From NCBI RefSeq assembly GCF_009664835.1, contig NZ_CP045929.1:1364001-1428000 (forward strand): a stretch of DNA of 64,000 bases, read 5' to 3'. Source of the DNA: Allosaccharopolyspora coralli. Its GTDB lineage: Bacteria; Actinomycetota; Actinomycetes; Mycobacteriales; Pseudonocardiaceae. The number at the start of each line of letters is the position of its first letter. Position 1 is the first letter of the stretch. The notes under the pieces were generated by a model. The model had not been told where the DNA came from. It saw only the letters and a list, made by a program, of their open reading frames with translations, and did not search any database. The position numbers were made by a program, and so were the translations under genes. Shown in pieces: positions 45,701-53,715 of the stretch.

Positions 45701-46365
45701 ACCGAGGCTGACGCCACGGGCTGAGTCGCGTCGGCCGGGGGAGTGCCGGGCGAGGCAGCCGGAGTCGGACGCGAGCCGTTCTGCGACTGGGGCGAGGTGG
45801 CCGCAGTCTTCACCAGATCCTCGCCCGGGATGCGTGCTTTGACCGGACTGGTCGGGTTGATCTGGACGTCGACACCGGTGAGCGTGTGGTCCGCGATCTG
45901 CCGCCCGGTGAGCTTCTGCCACGACGTCCACGTCTGCGGCAGGTAGGCGTCGGAGGTGAACACCTGGAGCTGGCGCCGACCCGACTCGTGCTCCACCGTC
46001 ACGAGGCCGCTGCCCTGCGGCTGCGAGAACAACATCAGCTCGGCGTCCAGCAATGCGGCGAGCAGCGTCGGTCCCTGCGCGTATCCGGTCGTGGTGAGCT
46101 GCAGAGCGCGCTCGACGTCGTTGGTCGGGGTGGGCAGCCGCAGCGCCACCGGGGAGGGCCGATAGTTCGGATTCGGTGAGAAGTCGTCCGTCAGTTCGCC
46201 GCGCTCGTCGACCCGGTAGCCGCCGATGAACCCCCACGGCGGGACCTCCGCGTTGGGGTCGGTGAAGATCGGATCGACGACGTAGAGCCACGTGTTGGGT
46301 TGTTTCGCGGCCTGCTCGCGCATGGCCGGTGTGATCACCGGCCGACTTTGCTGCTGGGTGTTCAT
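42766..46365 (-). CDS. SseB-like domain plus two degenerate ADP-ribosylglycohydrolase domains
   Basis: A 1199-residue protein. Residues 22-190 resemble the SseB-like/type VII-associated domain (NTWLYVVDPIFTDPNAEVPPWGF). Residues 254-600 are an ADP-ribosylglycohydrolase (DraG-like) fold starting MLGSMLAAAAGDALGAPVSH. After an acidic, low-complexity linker (about 620-850), a second one starts GAVLGGAVGDALGAPW (859-873). The metal-binding motifs are lost. The usual SDDT-Q stretch reads STDMQ in the first copy and ATTAITQQS in the second, and the NHSGDSDSTG loop reads NHSGPSAATG and THSGNSAATA. Hydrolysis of ADP-ribose is therefore unlikely; a binding or structural role is inferred. Monocistronic. 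Confidence 0.82.
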   Translation of the reverse strand: MNTQQQSRPVITPAMREQAAKQPNTWLYVVDPIFTDPNAEVPPWGFIGGYRVDERGELTDDFSPNPNYRPSPVALRLPTPTNDVERALQLTTTGYAQGPTLLAALLDAELMLFSQPQGSGLVTVEHESGRRQLQVFTSDAYLPQTWTSWQKLTGRQIADHTLTGVDVQINPTSPVKARIPGEDLVKTAATSPQSQNGSRPTPAASPGTPPADATQPVASASVQEAGSDDAGEPVTSSEQSADAAPATDSRFRTRMLGSMLAAAAGDALGAPVSHLPLDEIRERCGESGVTEYDREQSGMFSTDMQVMLFALDGLVRAHATVRSWPTENPLPVQQLALQRWLHSRGVPWLEAAGPLADQHPEPGSWLLERPELSGDEAPGCAITAATRRFAASESPPPDLRSPDGVVRAGVVALWSEDLHEVFETASRDAALTCPHPGDHLAAGAAAAIVHGLLRGQPLDDAVRAARTVLVTFSGHDECDAALRSALELAENGAPSSRDLTDALGTGETGSQALAIAVAATAGASGIGQAVLIAVNHSGPSAATGTLCGVLSGALHGAAGLPGVWLRDLQYRDVIEELVRDALLEFSPKPPQDANWAHRYATVRNASGVEFPDVLEPITATDPGPSPATEPQESTADTEEQSAAATSGPDAVESTPDSANDSTSADPTEDSDSSALVRSTAEVEEATGTTDTGAAALGAVAVAGVAATAVTADEDDDAGRESPVAEAAPVSGVETAAGTEGAPEPEADETAIPDDAAATVEAQDASSEDEISDEEFRLITALRRFRDADADTSADRSQDLRKLLEEAFGPERATQLLGELTEDSAGRSAEAPDADATESETAVEPADETPSVSRDQRLTGAVLGGAVGDALGAPWMFTALHDIREDRPDGPRTYTEAFGRTGATTAITQQSLFVLDGLIRTALRSRTRETAAHAPSLVQFTLHHWLAAQGVPCPTPLPTGPLAAAIVEQGQRFPDETTLAALASQQSVPTLTAPPNEGDGPIATARGATVGFHAADVKHAVTSGAEIAVVTHGHSNGYLPAGALAGIVHGLDSGASVAESVAAVVEDLDNRDGSEATVQALRSALEATGDGPAAPESLASLGTGWTAPEALGIALAAALSHPEDFTAGVALAATHSGNSAATAAVCGAVLGAALGCDAVPEELTEALEVREVATQLATDFLRVDEVTADATPDWAKHYRA

Positions 46366-46642
46366 GCCCGCTCGTCCCCGACTTCGTCCGTGTGTCGTGA
46401 TCGCGGCGCCGAAGGGAGAGCCCCGGCCGCGCCGGGGCGACCGCGGACTCTCCGCGCTCGCGTCAGAAGCACTCTCTCATGGCTCGATCGAGTGAAGACG
46501 GCGGTTCCGGCAAATCCGTGGGAGAGGCGTCTACCTGTGAGGCTCCTGAGGTGGACGACGGACCGGGCCGAACCGGATTCGCGCTGTTCGGGCCGGGGTT
46601 CGGTCGTACTCTGACAGCTCGCCGGACAGAGGGGAGTCGGCG

Positions 46643-47545
46643 ATGCAGGGGTGGCACGCAGCGCGCTGGCATGCACCACCACGACGCGGTTTCGGCGGTG
46701 CGGGGGTGGTCGGTGTCGGCATGAGCTTGCTCGTGATCGCGGTGGTGCTCGGGATGGTCGGTGTCGACAGGCCGGCCCGGACCGCGGCGGTGGCTCCCGC
46801 GCCTGGGCCGCCACCCGTGGCGTCCGCGCAGGAGGCGACCGGCGCGGTCGAGGACTACGCGCGGAACCTCGACAACACCGACCTCGGGGTCGCGGTGCTG
46901 GACCGGCGTACGGGTCAGTTCGCGGGCAACGATCGTGCCGACGAGCAGTTCAACTCGGCGTCGGTGGTGAAGCCGATCGTCGCGATCGACATCCTGCAAC
47001 GGCGCGCCCAAGGGATGCCTGTCTCGGAAGCGGACCTCGAGTTGATCCGGTCGGCATTGAAGACGAGTGACGACGAGGCGATGAACGACCTCTGGGACCG
47101 GATGGACGGTCCCGGCGCGGTGACTCGGGTGGCACAGCAGCTCCGCCTGCAGGACACGAGGCCGCCGCGCGATCCGATCTGGTGGGGCGACACGCAGGTG
47201 TCGGCGCGGGACATGGTGGCGGTGTTCCAGCATGTGCTCACCGGGATGCCCGCGCGAGACCGCGAATTCATCGTCTCGGCACTGCGGGAGGCGCCGCCCG
47301 TCGGCGACGGCGGCTTCGAGCAGAGCTACGGGCTCGCCTGGGACGGAGCGGAGCAGCCGGCGGTCAAGCAGGGATGGATGTGCTGCCGCGACGGGTACGT
47401 CACGCTGCACAGCACCGGAGTGCTCCGTGCCGACCACCGCTACGTCGTGGCACTGCTGTCGACCCAGCCGGGTCACGCAGGCTACGAGGAGGCGAAAGCG
47501 GTTCTCACCCGCGCCGCCCAGACCCTCACCGCGGAACTCCCCTGA
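46643..47545 (+). CDS. Class A beta-lactamase-fold serine hydrolase, membrane-anchored
   Basis: A 300-residue protein: a hydrophobic anchor (residues 20-40) and a Pro/Ala spacer precede a penicillin-binding/beta-lactamase fold. The SxxK motif is S107-VVK110, the second motif is SDD (142-144) in place of SDN, and the third is KQG in AVKQGWMCCRDG instead of KTG. The Glu-166-type omega loop is not obvious, so true beta-lactamase activity is doubtful; a D,D-peptidase-like or esterase role is possible. ATG 46643 has GAGGGGAG upstream. TACTCT about 24 bases upstream is a -10 candidate. A strong hairpin follows the stop. Confidence 0.8.
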   Translation: MQGWHAARWHAPPRRGFGGAGVVGVGMSLLVIAVVLGMVGVDRPARTAAVAPAPGPPPVASAQEATGAVEDYARNLDNTDLGVAVLDRRTGQFAGNDRADEQFNSASVVKPIVAIDILQRRAQGMPVSEADLELIRSALKTSDDEAMNDLWDRMDGPGAVTRVAQQLRLQDTRPPRDPIWWGDTQVSARDMVAVFQHVLTGMPARDREFIVSALREAPPVGDGGFEQSYGLAWDGAEQPAVKQGWMCCRDGYVTLHSTGVLRADHRYVVALLSTQPGHAGYEEAKAVLTRAAQTLTAELP

Positions 47546-47552
47546 CGCCGAG

Positions 47553-47599
47553 GCGAACGGCACGTTCGCCCCGTCTGGTGGGGCGAGAGTGCCGTTCGC
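47553..47599 (+). terminator. Long hairpin terminator after the serine hydrolase gene
   Basis: GCGAACGGCAC (47553-47563) and CGCCCC (47567-47572) pair with GGGGCG (47580-47585) and GTGCCGTTCGC (47589-47599), a 17-bp stem with a 3x3 internal loop (GTT/AGA) and a 7-base loop, beginning 8 bases after the stop codon. Confidence 0.8.
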
Positions 47600-47650
47600 A
47601 CCAGAGCACGCGGGTCAGGCGGGAGCGGCTCGTCGGCGCGGGGACCAGAG

Positions 47651-47694
47651 GCGTGAGTCTTTTTGGTTGCTATAGCCACCAAAAAGACTCACGC
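47651..47694. repeat. 44-nt hairpin repeat, copy 6
   Basis: Arms GCGTGAGTC/GACTCACGC as in copy 5. It lies between the converging serine hydrolase and chelatase genes. On the minus strand, its first six bases GCG TGA are the last alanine codon and the stop codon of the chelatase gene, so the element is joined directly to that gene's 3' end. Confidence 0.92.
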
Positions 47695-48444
47695 CTGGCG
47701 CTGGGTGGGGTGCGACGGGGCTACGGCAGCGCGGTAGCGGTCGGCGACGAGGTCCGCGACCTCCGGCGCAGCGCCCATCGGAGCGGCGACGGCCGGTTCC
47801 GTCGTGTGCTCGTGGAGCGCGGTGACGACGCGATCCGGCAAGAGTCCCGGTGCGAGGAACCAGGACGCCAGCGCGAATCGCCGCGCCCCCCGCGCCCGCA
47901 GCGCGGCGACGGCCGCCGGGACGTCCGGCGCGGCAGCCGCCGCGAACGCGGCGCTCGCGCCCGCCCAGGGCGCCCGGCCACCCCAGCGGCCCGCGACATC
48001 GGCGACGAGCCGGTTCGCCGGTTGATGCGAGGAACCGGCTCCGGCCAGCAGCACGCCCAGTGCCGGGTCGTCGAGGTCGACACCGGTCTCGGCGAGACGT
48101 CCCCACGCGGCGTCCTCCAGGCGCCCGTCCGGCCCGAGCACCGAGGCGACGTGGACGTGGAAGAACGGACGGTGCCGCCGAATCTCGGAGACGATGCCGG
48201 GCACGTCCACCCGGGCGTGGAAGGCGTGCCCGAGCAGCAGCGGTACCACCACGGCCTCGCGGTGACCTTCGCCGTGCACCGCGTCGAGCACGTCGTCCAA
48301 GCGCGGCGACGACAGGTCGAGGAAAGCCGTCCGCACGTCCAGATCCGCGTGTCGTGCGCGCACCAGGTCGGTGAGAGCGTGGATCGTCGCGGCAGACCGT
48401 GTGTCCCGGCTGCCGTGCGCGACGGCGATCAGAGGTGTGGTCAC
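47689..48444 (-). CDS. Sirohydrochlorin chelatase (CbiX/SirB-like)
   Basis: A 251-residue class II chelatase: LIAVAHGSRDTRSAATIHAL carries the first catalytic histidine and VPLLLGHAFHARVDVPGI the second histidine region. The domain is duplicated (second half FALASWFLAPGLLPDRV). It would insert Fe2+ into sirohydrochlorin to make siroheme for the sulfite reductase encoded at the head of the same operon. The GTG overlaps the cysN stop (GTGA). Its own stop lies within hairpin copy 6. Cobalt insertion for cobalamin is the alternative, less likely here. Confidence 0.85.
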   Translation of the reverse strand: MTTPLIAVAHGSRDTRSAATIHALTDLVRARHADLDVRTAFLDLSSPRLDDVLDAVHGEGHREAVVVPLLLGHAFHARVDVPGIVSEIRRHRPFFHVHVASVLGPDGRLEDAAWGRLAETGVDLDDPALGVLLAGAGSSHQPANRLVADVAGRWGGRAPWAGASAAFAAAAAPDVPAAVAALRARGARRFALASWFLAPGLLPDRVVTALHEHTTEPAVAAPMGAAPEVADLVADRYRAAVAPSHPTQRQA

Positions 48445-49787
48445 TGCGCTCCGGCCAGCGGTGCTCCGACGAGTCCTGCGGCCAGCGTGGTGCCGTCCGC
48501 GGGGTCGATCACCAGGAACGAACCGGTGCGCTTGCTGTCGGCGTAGTCGTCGACAGGCAACGGTTCGGCGGTGCGCAGCCCCACGGTGCCGATCTCGTTG
48601 AGTTCCAACGACTCCGGAGCGCCCACGGTGGACAGAGCTTGCTCGTCGAAACGGGTCGTCAGCTCGGTCACGAACGCCTGCACGGTGCGGCTGCCGTGCT
48701 TGACCAGCAGCTTCGCGCCGGGCTGCAACGGCTTCTCGGCCAGCCAGCACAAGGTGGCGTCGATCTCGTCGGAGACCCGAGGCGGGTTCTGCGCGGCTGC
48801 GATCACGTCCCCGCGTGCGATGTCGAAGTCGTCCTCCAACAGCACGGTCACCGAACGACCGGCCGCCGCGCGCGGGGTCGAGCCCTCCGGGGTGTCCACG
48901 CGAGACACCGTGCTGCGCAGGCCCGCGGGCAGCACCACGACCTCGTCCCCCTGGGAGACGACACCCGCCGCGACCTGGCCCGCGTAACCCCGGTAGTCCG
49001 GATCCTCGGCGGTGCGCGGACGGATCACGTACTGGACCGGCAGCCGGAACGGCGCGTCGTGCGGGTCCGGTGCGACCGGCACGTTCTCCAGATGTTCCAG
49101 CAGCGACGGGCCGGTGTACCAGGGAGTGCGCTCGGACCGCTCCACGACGTTGTCGCCGTGCAGGGCCGAGACCGGGATCGTCACGACCTTGTCGTCGGTG
49201 TATCCGAGCCGGTGCGCGTGCGCGGTGAATTCCTCGGCGATGTCGCGGTGCACGGACTCGTCGAAGTCCACCATGTCGATCTTGTTGACGGCCAGCACGA
49301 GTCGGGGCACGCCGAGCAGCGCCAGCACCGCCGCGTGCCTGCGTGTCTGCTCCAGCACACCCTTGCGCGCGTCGACCAGCAGGACCGCGAGTTGCGCCGT
49401 CGACGCACCGGTCACGGTGTTGCGCGTGTACTGGACGTGGCCCGGGGTGTCGGCGAGCACGAACGAGCGTTTCGGCGTCGCGAAGTACCGGTAGGCCACG
49501 TCGATCGTGATGCCCTGCTCGCGCTCCGCGCGCAGGCCGTCCACCAGCAGCGACAGGTCCGGCGTGTCGAGCCCGCGGTCTGCGCTGGCCCGGTGCACCG
49601 CGTCGAGCTGGTCGGCCAGCACCGACTTGGTGTCGTGCAGCAGGCGGCCCACCAGGGTCGACTTGCCGTCGTCCACGCTGCCCGCTGTCGCGAGCCGCAG
49701 CAGGTCGGTGTGCACCGGCAACGTCACCTCGGCCCCGCTGTCCGGGGCGGTCCGGGTGGTCGTGTCGACCGGAGTCGTCTCAGTCAT
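48441..49787 (-). CDS. cysN: Sulfate adenylyltransferase subunit 1 (GTPase)
   Basis: The 448-residue EF-Tu-like GTPase subunit drives APS formation by CysD. G1 is GSVDDGKSTLVGRLLHD, G3 DTPGHVQYTRN, G4 NKIDMVD. There is no C-terminal APS kinase (CysC) domain, unlike mycobacterial CysNC, which fits the presence of an APS-type reductase. It follows cysD by 52 bases and overlaps the chelatase gene. Confidence 0.95.
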   Translation of the reverse strand: MTETTPVDTTTRTAPDSGAEVTLPVHTDLLRLATAGSVDDGKSTLVGRLLHDTKSVLADQLDAVHRASADRGLDTPDLSLLVDGLRAEREQGITIDVAYRYFATPKRSFVLADTPGHVQYTRNTVTGASTAQLAVLLVDARKGVLEQTRRHAAVLALLGVPRLVLAVNKIDMVDFDESVHRDIAEEFTAHAHRLGYTDDKVVTIPVSALHGDNVVERSERTPWYTGPSLLEHLENVPVAPDPHDAPFRLPVQYVIRPRTAEDPDYRGYAGQVAAGVVSQGDEVVVLPAGLRSTVSRVDTPEGSTPRAAAGRSVTVLLEDDFDIARGDVIAAAQNPPRVSDEIDATLCWLAEKPLQPGAKLLVKHGSRTVQAFVTELTTRFDEQALSTVGAPESLELNEIGTVGLRTAEPLPVDDYADSKRTGSFLVIDPADGTTLAAGLVGAPLAGAQ

Positions 49788-49839
49788 CGAAGTCCTTCGT
49801 GTGTGTCCCGGTGGTCGGCGGCGTGCGTGACGCGGCCGA

Positions 49840-50805
49840 TCAGAAGTAGCCCTCGCGCTTGCGGTCTTCCATGGCTGCCTCGGACATCCGGTCGTCGGCC
49901 CGCGTCGCGCCGCGCTCGGTGAGGCGGCTCGCGGCGACCTCGGCGATCACGTCGTCCACCGTGTACGCCTCGGACTCGACCGCGCCGGTGCAGGAGCCGT
50001 CGCCGACGGTGCGGTAGCGGACGGTCTTGGTGAGGACCTCCTCGTCCTCGCGAGGACCGCCCCACGGACCCGAGGTGAGCCACATGCCGTCCCGCGCGTG
50101 CACCTGCCGGGCGTGCGAGTAGTAGATCGAGGGCAGCTCGATCTTCTCGCGCTGGATGTAGCGCCAGACGTCGAGTTCGGTCCAGTTGGACAGGGGGAAC
50201 ACGCGGACGTGCTCACCCGGACGGTGCCTGCCGTTGTAGAGGTTCCAGAGCTCGGGGCGCTGGCGGCGCGGGTCCCACTGGCCGAAGGCGTTGCGGAGGC
50301 TGAAGATCCGCTCCTTGGCGCGGGCACGCTCCTCGTCGCGGCGGCCACCGCCGAAGACCGCGTCGTGCTTGCCTTTCTCGATGGCACCGAGCAGTGGCTG
50401 GGTCTGCAGCGGGTTGCGCAACCCGTCCGGGCGTTCCTCGAGGCGGCCGTCGTCGATCCAGTCCTGCACCTTCTCGACGTGCAACCGCAGCCCGTGCCGG
50501 TCGACGAGTTGGTCCCGGAAGTCGATGACCTCGTCGAAGTTGTGTCCGGTGTCGACGTGCAGCAGCGCGAACGGGACGGCCGCCGGGCGGAACGCCTTCA
50601 ACGCGAGGTGCACGAGCACCGTCGAGTCCTTGCCGCCGGAGAACAGGATGACCGGGCGGTCGAACTCGCCTGCCACCTCGCGGAAGATGTGGATCGCCTC
50701 GGACTCCAACGCGTCCAGGTTGTCGACCTGGGGTGGCGCGTCACCCTCGGGTGCCCACTCCCCGGCGACGGGTGCGCCCGGCCGGCTCGCCTGTTCGGTG
50801 GTCAT
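49840..50805 (-). CDS. cysD: Sulfate adenylyltransferase subunit 2
   Basis: A 321-residue PP-loop ATP pyrophosphatase: the SGGKDSTVLVHLALKAF loop near residue 60 binds ATP, and the C-terminal half has FPLSNWTELDVWRYI and the RYRTVGDGSCTGAV segment seen in CysD. With CysN it makes adenosine 5'-phosphosulfate. ATG 50805 follows AGGAGGAAGC; a frame open to 50847 is not used. Confidence 0.95.
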   Translation of the reverse strand: MTTEQASRPGAPVAGEWAPEGDAPPQVDNLDALESEAIHIFREVAGEFDRPVILFSGGKDSTVLVHLALKAFRPAAVPFALLHVDTGHNFDEVIDFRDQLVDRHGLRLHVEKVQDWIDDGRLEERPDGLRNPLQTQPLLGAIEKGKHDAVFGGGRRDEERARAKERIFSLRNAFGQWDPRRQRPELWNLYNGRHRPGEHVRVFPLSNWTELDVWRYIQREKIELPSIYYSHARQVHARDGMWLTSGPWGGPREDEEVLTKTVRYRTVGDGSCTGAVESEAYTVDDVIAEVAASRLTERGATRADDRMSEAAMEDRKREGYF

Positions 50806-50853
50806 ACGACGCTTCCTCCTCGCCGCCGGCGGTTCGCGCCGGCACACAGTCCG

Positions 50854-51582
50854 TCAGCCGTGCAGGCCGCATTCGGTCTTCGACGTTCCGGCCCAACGCC
50901 CACTGCGCGGGTCGTCTCCCGGCGCGGGCTTGGCCGTGCACGGCGCGCACCCGATGGACGGGTACCCGGCGGGTACCAGCGGGTTGACCAGCACACCGTG
51001 CTCGTCGATGTAGGTGTTCATGTCCTCGTCGCTCCACGCCGCGAGAGGGTTGATCTTCACAAGGCCGTTGCGATCGTCCCAGGTCACGACCGGAGTGTTC
51101 GCCCGCGTCGGTGCCTCGACCCGGCGCACGCCCGTCACCCACGCCTCGTATCCGGCGAGGGTGTTGCGCAGCGGTAACACCTTACGCAGGTGGCAGCAGC
51201 GCGCGGGATCGCGGTTGAACAGGTCCTTGCCCTCGGAGGCGTCCTGCTCGGCGACGGTCTGCTCGGGTGTCGCGTTCACGATGTTCACGCCGTGGACCGC
51301 GGCGACGGCGTCGCGTGTGCCGAGCGTTTCGGCGAAGTGGTAGCCGGTCTCGAGGAACAGCACGTCGACGCCGGGCTTGGCCTTCGACGCGAGGTCGACG
51401 AGTACCGCGTCCTGCATGTTCGACGCGACGATGAGGCTGTCGCCGAAGGTCTCGGCCGCCCACCGCAGCGACTCCTCGGCGGAAGCGTCCGCGAGCGGTC
51501 CTTCCGCCTCGGCGACGAGGGCGCGGAGCGTGTCGTCGTCGCGACGAGCAGGGAGGTCGGTTCCTGCGATGTCGGCCGTCAT
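50854..51582 (-). CDS. cysH: Assimilatory adenylyl-sulfate (APS) reductase
   Basis: The 242-residue enzyme reduces activated sulfate to sulfite. The 4Fe-4S cysteine pattern that marks APS-specific reductases is present: adjacent cysteines in RCCHLRKV and CAPC near the C-terminus, with the catalytic cysteine in TECGLHG. No APS kinase is encoded in the operon, consistent with direct use of APS. Reductant is expected to be thioredoxin. Confidence 0.92.
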   Translation of the reverse strand: MTADIAGTDLPARRDDDTLRALVAEAEGPLADASAEESLRWAAETFGDSLIVASNMQDAVLVDLASKAKPGVDVLFLETGYHFAETLGTRDAVAAVHGVNIVNATPEQTVAEQDASEGKDLFNRDPARCCHLRKVLPLRNTLAGYEAWVTGVRRVEAPTRANTPVVTWDDRNGLVKINPLAAWSDEDMNTYIDEHGVLVNPLVPAGYPSIGCAPCTAKPAPGDDPRSGRWAGTSKTECGLHG

Positions 51583-51644
51583 GTCGTCTCCTCGTCAGTT
51601 CGGGCTTGCCGGGCCGGGGTCGGCCTCCGTGCGACCCCTTTCCG

Positions 51645-51821
51645 TCAGCTCGTCCCGGGCTCCTGATGTTCCCGCCCGGTGTGCAATCCCACGAATCGGA
51701 CGGCGAACACGCGGAGGCAGTCCTCGCACCGCCACGCCCCCTCGGGCTCGGGGAGCAGGTTCTCCTCCCCGCAGTACGGGCAGTAGAACGGTGCCATCCT
51801 GCCTTCACCGGGCGCGCTCAT
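51645..51821 (-). CDS. Small zinc-ribbon protein of the sulfite-reductase operon
   Basis: A 58-residue protein with two CxxC knuckles, FYCPYCGEEN and WRCEDCLRVF, then FVGLHTGREH. Its ATG overlaps the sir stop (ATGA) and cysH follows, so it is a genuine operon member in spite of its size. Small proteins of this type are found after sir in many actinobacteria (recalled). Function unknown; metal delivery or redox chaperoning of the Fe-S enzymes is a guess. ATG 51797 is an alternative start. Confidence 0.8.
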   Translation of the reverse strand: MSAPGEGRMAPFYCPYCGEENLLPEPEGAWRCEDCLRVFAVRFVGLHTGREHQEPGTS

Positions 51822-53506
51822 CGCAGCTGCTCGTCCTCGACGCGGTTGACCCATTGCGGGAACCGCTCACCCTGTTCCCGCTGGTCGAGGTAGCGGCGGA
51901 CGAGGCGTTCGACGTAGTCGCCGAGCTCGGCGGTGGTGACCTTGTGCCCACGCACCTTACGGCCGAACCCGGCGTCGAGCCCGAGCCCGCCGCCGAGGTG
52001 CACCTGGAAGCCCTCGACCTGGTTGCCCTCGCCGTCCTGCACCATCTGGCCCTTGAGGCCGATGTCGGCGACCTGGGTGCGGGCGCAGGCGTTCGGGCAG
52101 CCGTTGAGGTTGACCGTGACAGGGTTCTCCACATCGCCCTGCACGTCGGCGAGGCGCTGGTCGAGCTCCTCGATGAGTCGGATGGCGCGTTCCTTGGTCT
52201 CCACGATCGCGAGCTTGCAGAACTCGAGACCGGTGCAGGCCATGACGCTGCGCTTGAACGGCGTCGGGTTCGCGTCCAGCCCGAGCGCCGACAGGTCGGA
52301 GACCAGGCTGTCCACGTCGGACCGGTCGACGTCGAGCACGAGCAGGTTCTGTTCGACGGTGAAGCGGGCCCTGGTGGACCCGACCCGCTCGGCGGCCTTG
52401 GCGGCCTCCACCAGCGTCGAGCCGCTCACCCGCCCTGCCGCGGACTTCGCGCCGACGTAGAACTTGCCGTCGACCTGCGGGTTCACCCCGAGATGGTCGC
52501 GTGGTCCTTCCGGCGTCTCCGGAGCGGGACCGTCCACGAGGGTGCGCTCGAGGTACTCGTTCTCCAGCACCTCCCGAAACTTCTCCGCGCCCCAGTCGGC
52601 GATCAGGAACTTGATCCGGGCGCGGTGCCGCAGCCGCCGGTAGCCGTAGTCGCGGAAGATCTGCACGACGCCGTGCCAGACGTCGGCGACCTCCTCGCGC
52701 GGGATCCACGCGCCGAGCCGCACCGCGAACTTCGGGTTGGTGGAGAGCCCGCCACCGACCCACAGGTCGAAGCCGGGGCCGTGTTCGGGGTGCTCGACGC
52801 CGACGAACGAGACGTCGTTGATCTCCGGGACCGTGTCCTGGCGCGGCGAACCGCTGATCGCGGTCTTGAACTTGCGCGGCAGGTTCGACAGCGACTTGTC
52901 GCCGATGAACCGTTCCGCGATCTCGTCGATCGCCGGGTTGGCGTCGATGATCTCGTCCGCTGCGATCCCGGCGACCGGGGAACCGAGAATGACGCGCGGG
53001 CAGTCGCCGCACGCCTCGGTGGTGTAGAGGCCGACGGCTTCCAGCTTCTCCCAGATCGCCGGGACGTCCTCGACCCGCACCCAGTGCAGCTGCACGTTCT
53101 GCCGGTCGGTGATGTCGGCGGTGTCGCGGGCGTAGGTCTGTGAGACCTCACCGATCACGCGGAGCTGCTCGGTGGTCAGCGCCCCGCTGTCCACCCGGAT
53201 CCGCATCATGAAGTACGAGTCGTCGAGCTCCTCGGGCTCGATGGTGGCGGTCTTGCCGCCGGGGATGCCCTGGGCGCGCTGGGTGTAGAGACCCAGCCAG
53301 CGGAAGCGCCCCCGCAGGTCGCCGGGGTCGATGGAGTCGAAGCCCCGGTGGGCGTAGATGTTCTCGATGCGCTCCCGCACGTTGAGCGGGTTGTCGTCCC
53401 TCTTCGAACGCTCGTTGGGGTTGAGCGGCTCGCGGTAGCCGAGCGCCCACTGCCCTTCACCGCGCGTCTTACGCGTGCGTGCCGGAGCTTGCGTCGGGGA
53501 GGCCAT
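51818..53506 (-). CDS. sir: Ferredoxin-dependent sulfite reductase (siroheme, 4Fe-4S)
   Basis: A 562-residue enzyme reducing sulfite to sulfide with six electrons. The siroheme/4Fe-4S cysteines appear as ACTGLEFCKLA and NGCPNACART; the two ferrodoxin-like half-domains begin YRRLRHRARIKFL and QNVQLHWVRVEDVP. Annotation pipelines often call such genes nitrite/sulfite reductase; the operon context (cysH, cysD, cysN, chelatase) makes sulfite the substrate. ATG 53506 is used because the open frame further upstream covers the leader peptide. Confidence 0.94.
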   Translation of the reverse strand: MASPTQAPARTRKTRGEGQWALGYREPLNPNERSKRDDNPLNVRERIENIYAHRGFDSIDPGDLRGRFRWLGLYTQRAQGIPGGKTATIEPEELDDSYFMMRIRVDSGALTTEQLRVIGEVSQTYARDTADITDRQNVQLHWVRVEDVPAIWEKLEAVGLYTTEACGDCPRVILGSPVAGIAADEIIDANPAIDEIAERFIGDKSLSNLPRKFKTAISGSPRQDTVPEINDVSFVGVEHPEHGPGFDLWVGGGLSTNPKFAVRLGAWIPREEVADVWHGVVQIFRDYGYRRLRHRARIKFLIADWGAEKFREVLENEYLERTLVDGPAPETPEGPRDHLGVNPQVDGKFYVGAKSAAGRVSGSTLVEAAKAAERVGSTRARFTVEQNLLVLDVDRSDVDSLVSDLSALGLDANPTPFKRSVMACTGLEFCKLAIVETKERAIRLIEELDQRLADVQGDVENPVTVNLNGCPNACARTQVADIGLKGQMVQDGEGNQVEGFQVHLGGGLGLDAGFGRKVRGHKVTTAELGDYVERLVRRYLDQREQGERFPQWVNRVEDEQLR

Positions 53507-53625
53507 ACGGTGGTCGTCCTCTGCGTGACGTGGCGTGGTGGCGCCGCGCAACGTCCGCTTCGTCGCGGTTCCGGAGGTCGGCGCACACCCGGCGCCGACT
53601 GGACAGTTCGGATCGCGGGTGGGAA

Positions 53626-53715
53626 CTAGCCCGTCATGCGGCACAGCGCGCTCGAGACCCGGCGCAGGTCCACGTAGCGCCGGGCGACCAGCAGCGTTGA
53701 CGGGGTGGCGTTCAC
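53626..53715 (-). CDS. Leader peptide of the sulfur operon (LLVARRYVDL type)
   Basis: A 29-codon ORF, GTG to TAG, on the minus strand 119 bases upstream of sir. The peptide contains LLVARRYVDLRRVSSALCR, which matches the actinobacterial leader family with consensus LLVxRRHVDLxRV followed by one or more cysteines (recalled). In mycobacteria such uORFs lower expression of the downstream genes when cysteine is ample. The single cysteine at codon 25 could sense Cys-tRNA. A promoter-like CACCCT lies 7 bases upstream, suggesting a leaderless transcript. Confidence 0.75.
   Translation of the reverse strand: MNATPSTLLVARRYVDLRRVSSALCRMTG

Noticed and set aside
46479-46724. Possible 81-codon ORF upstream of the serine hydrolase
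   Set aside because: Overlaps the well-supported hydrolase start and its ribosome site; no homology seen.
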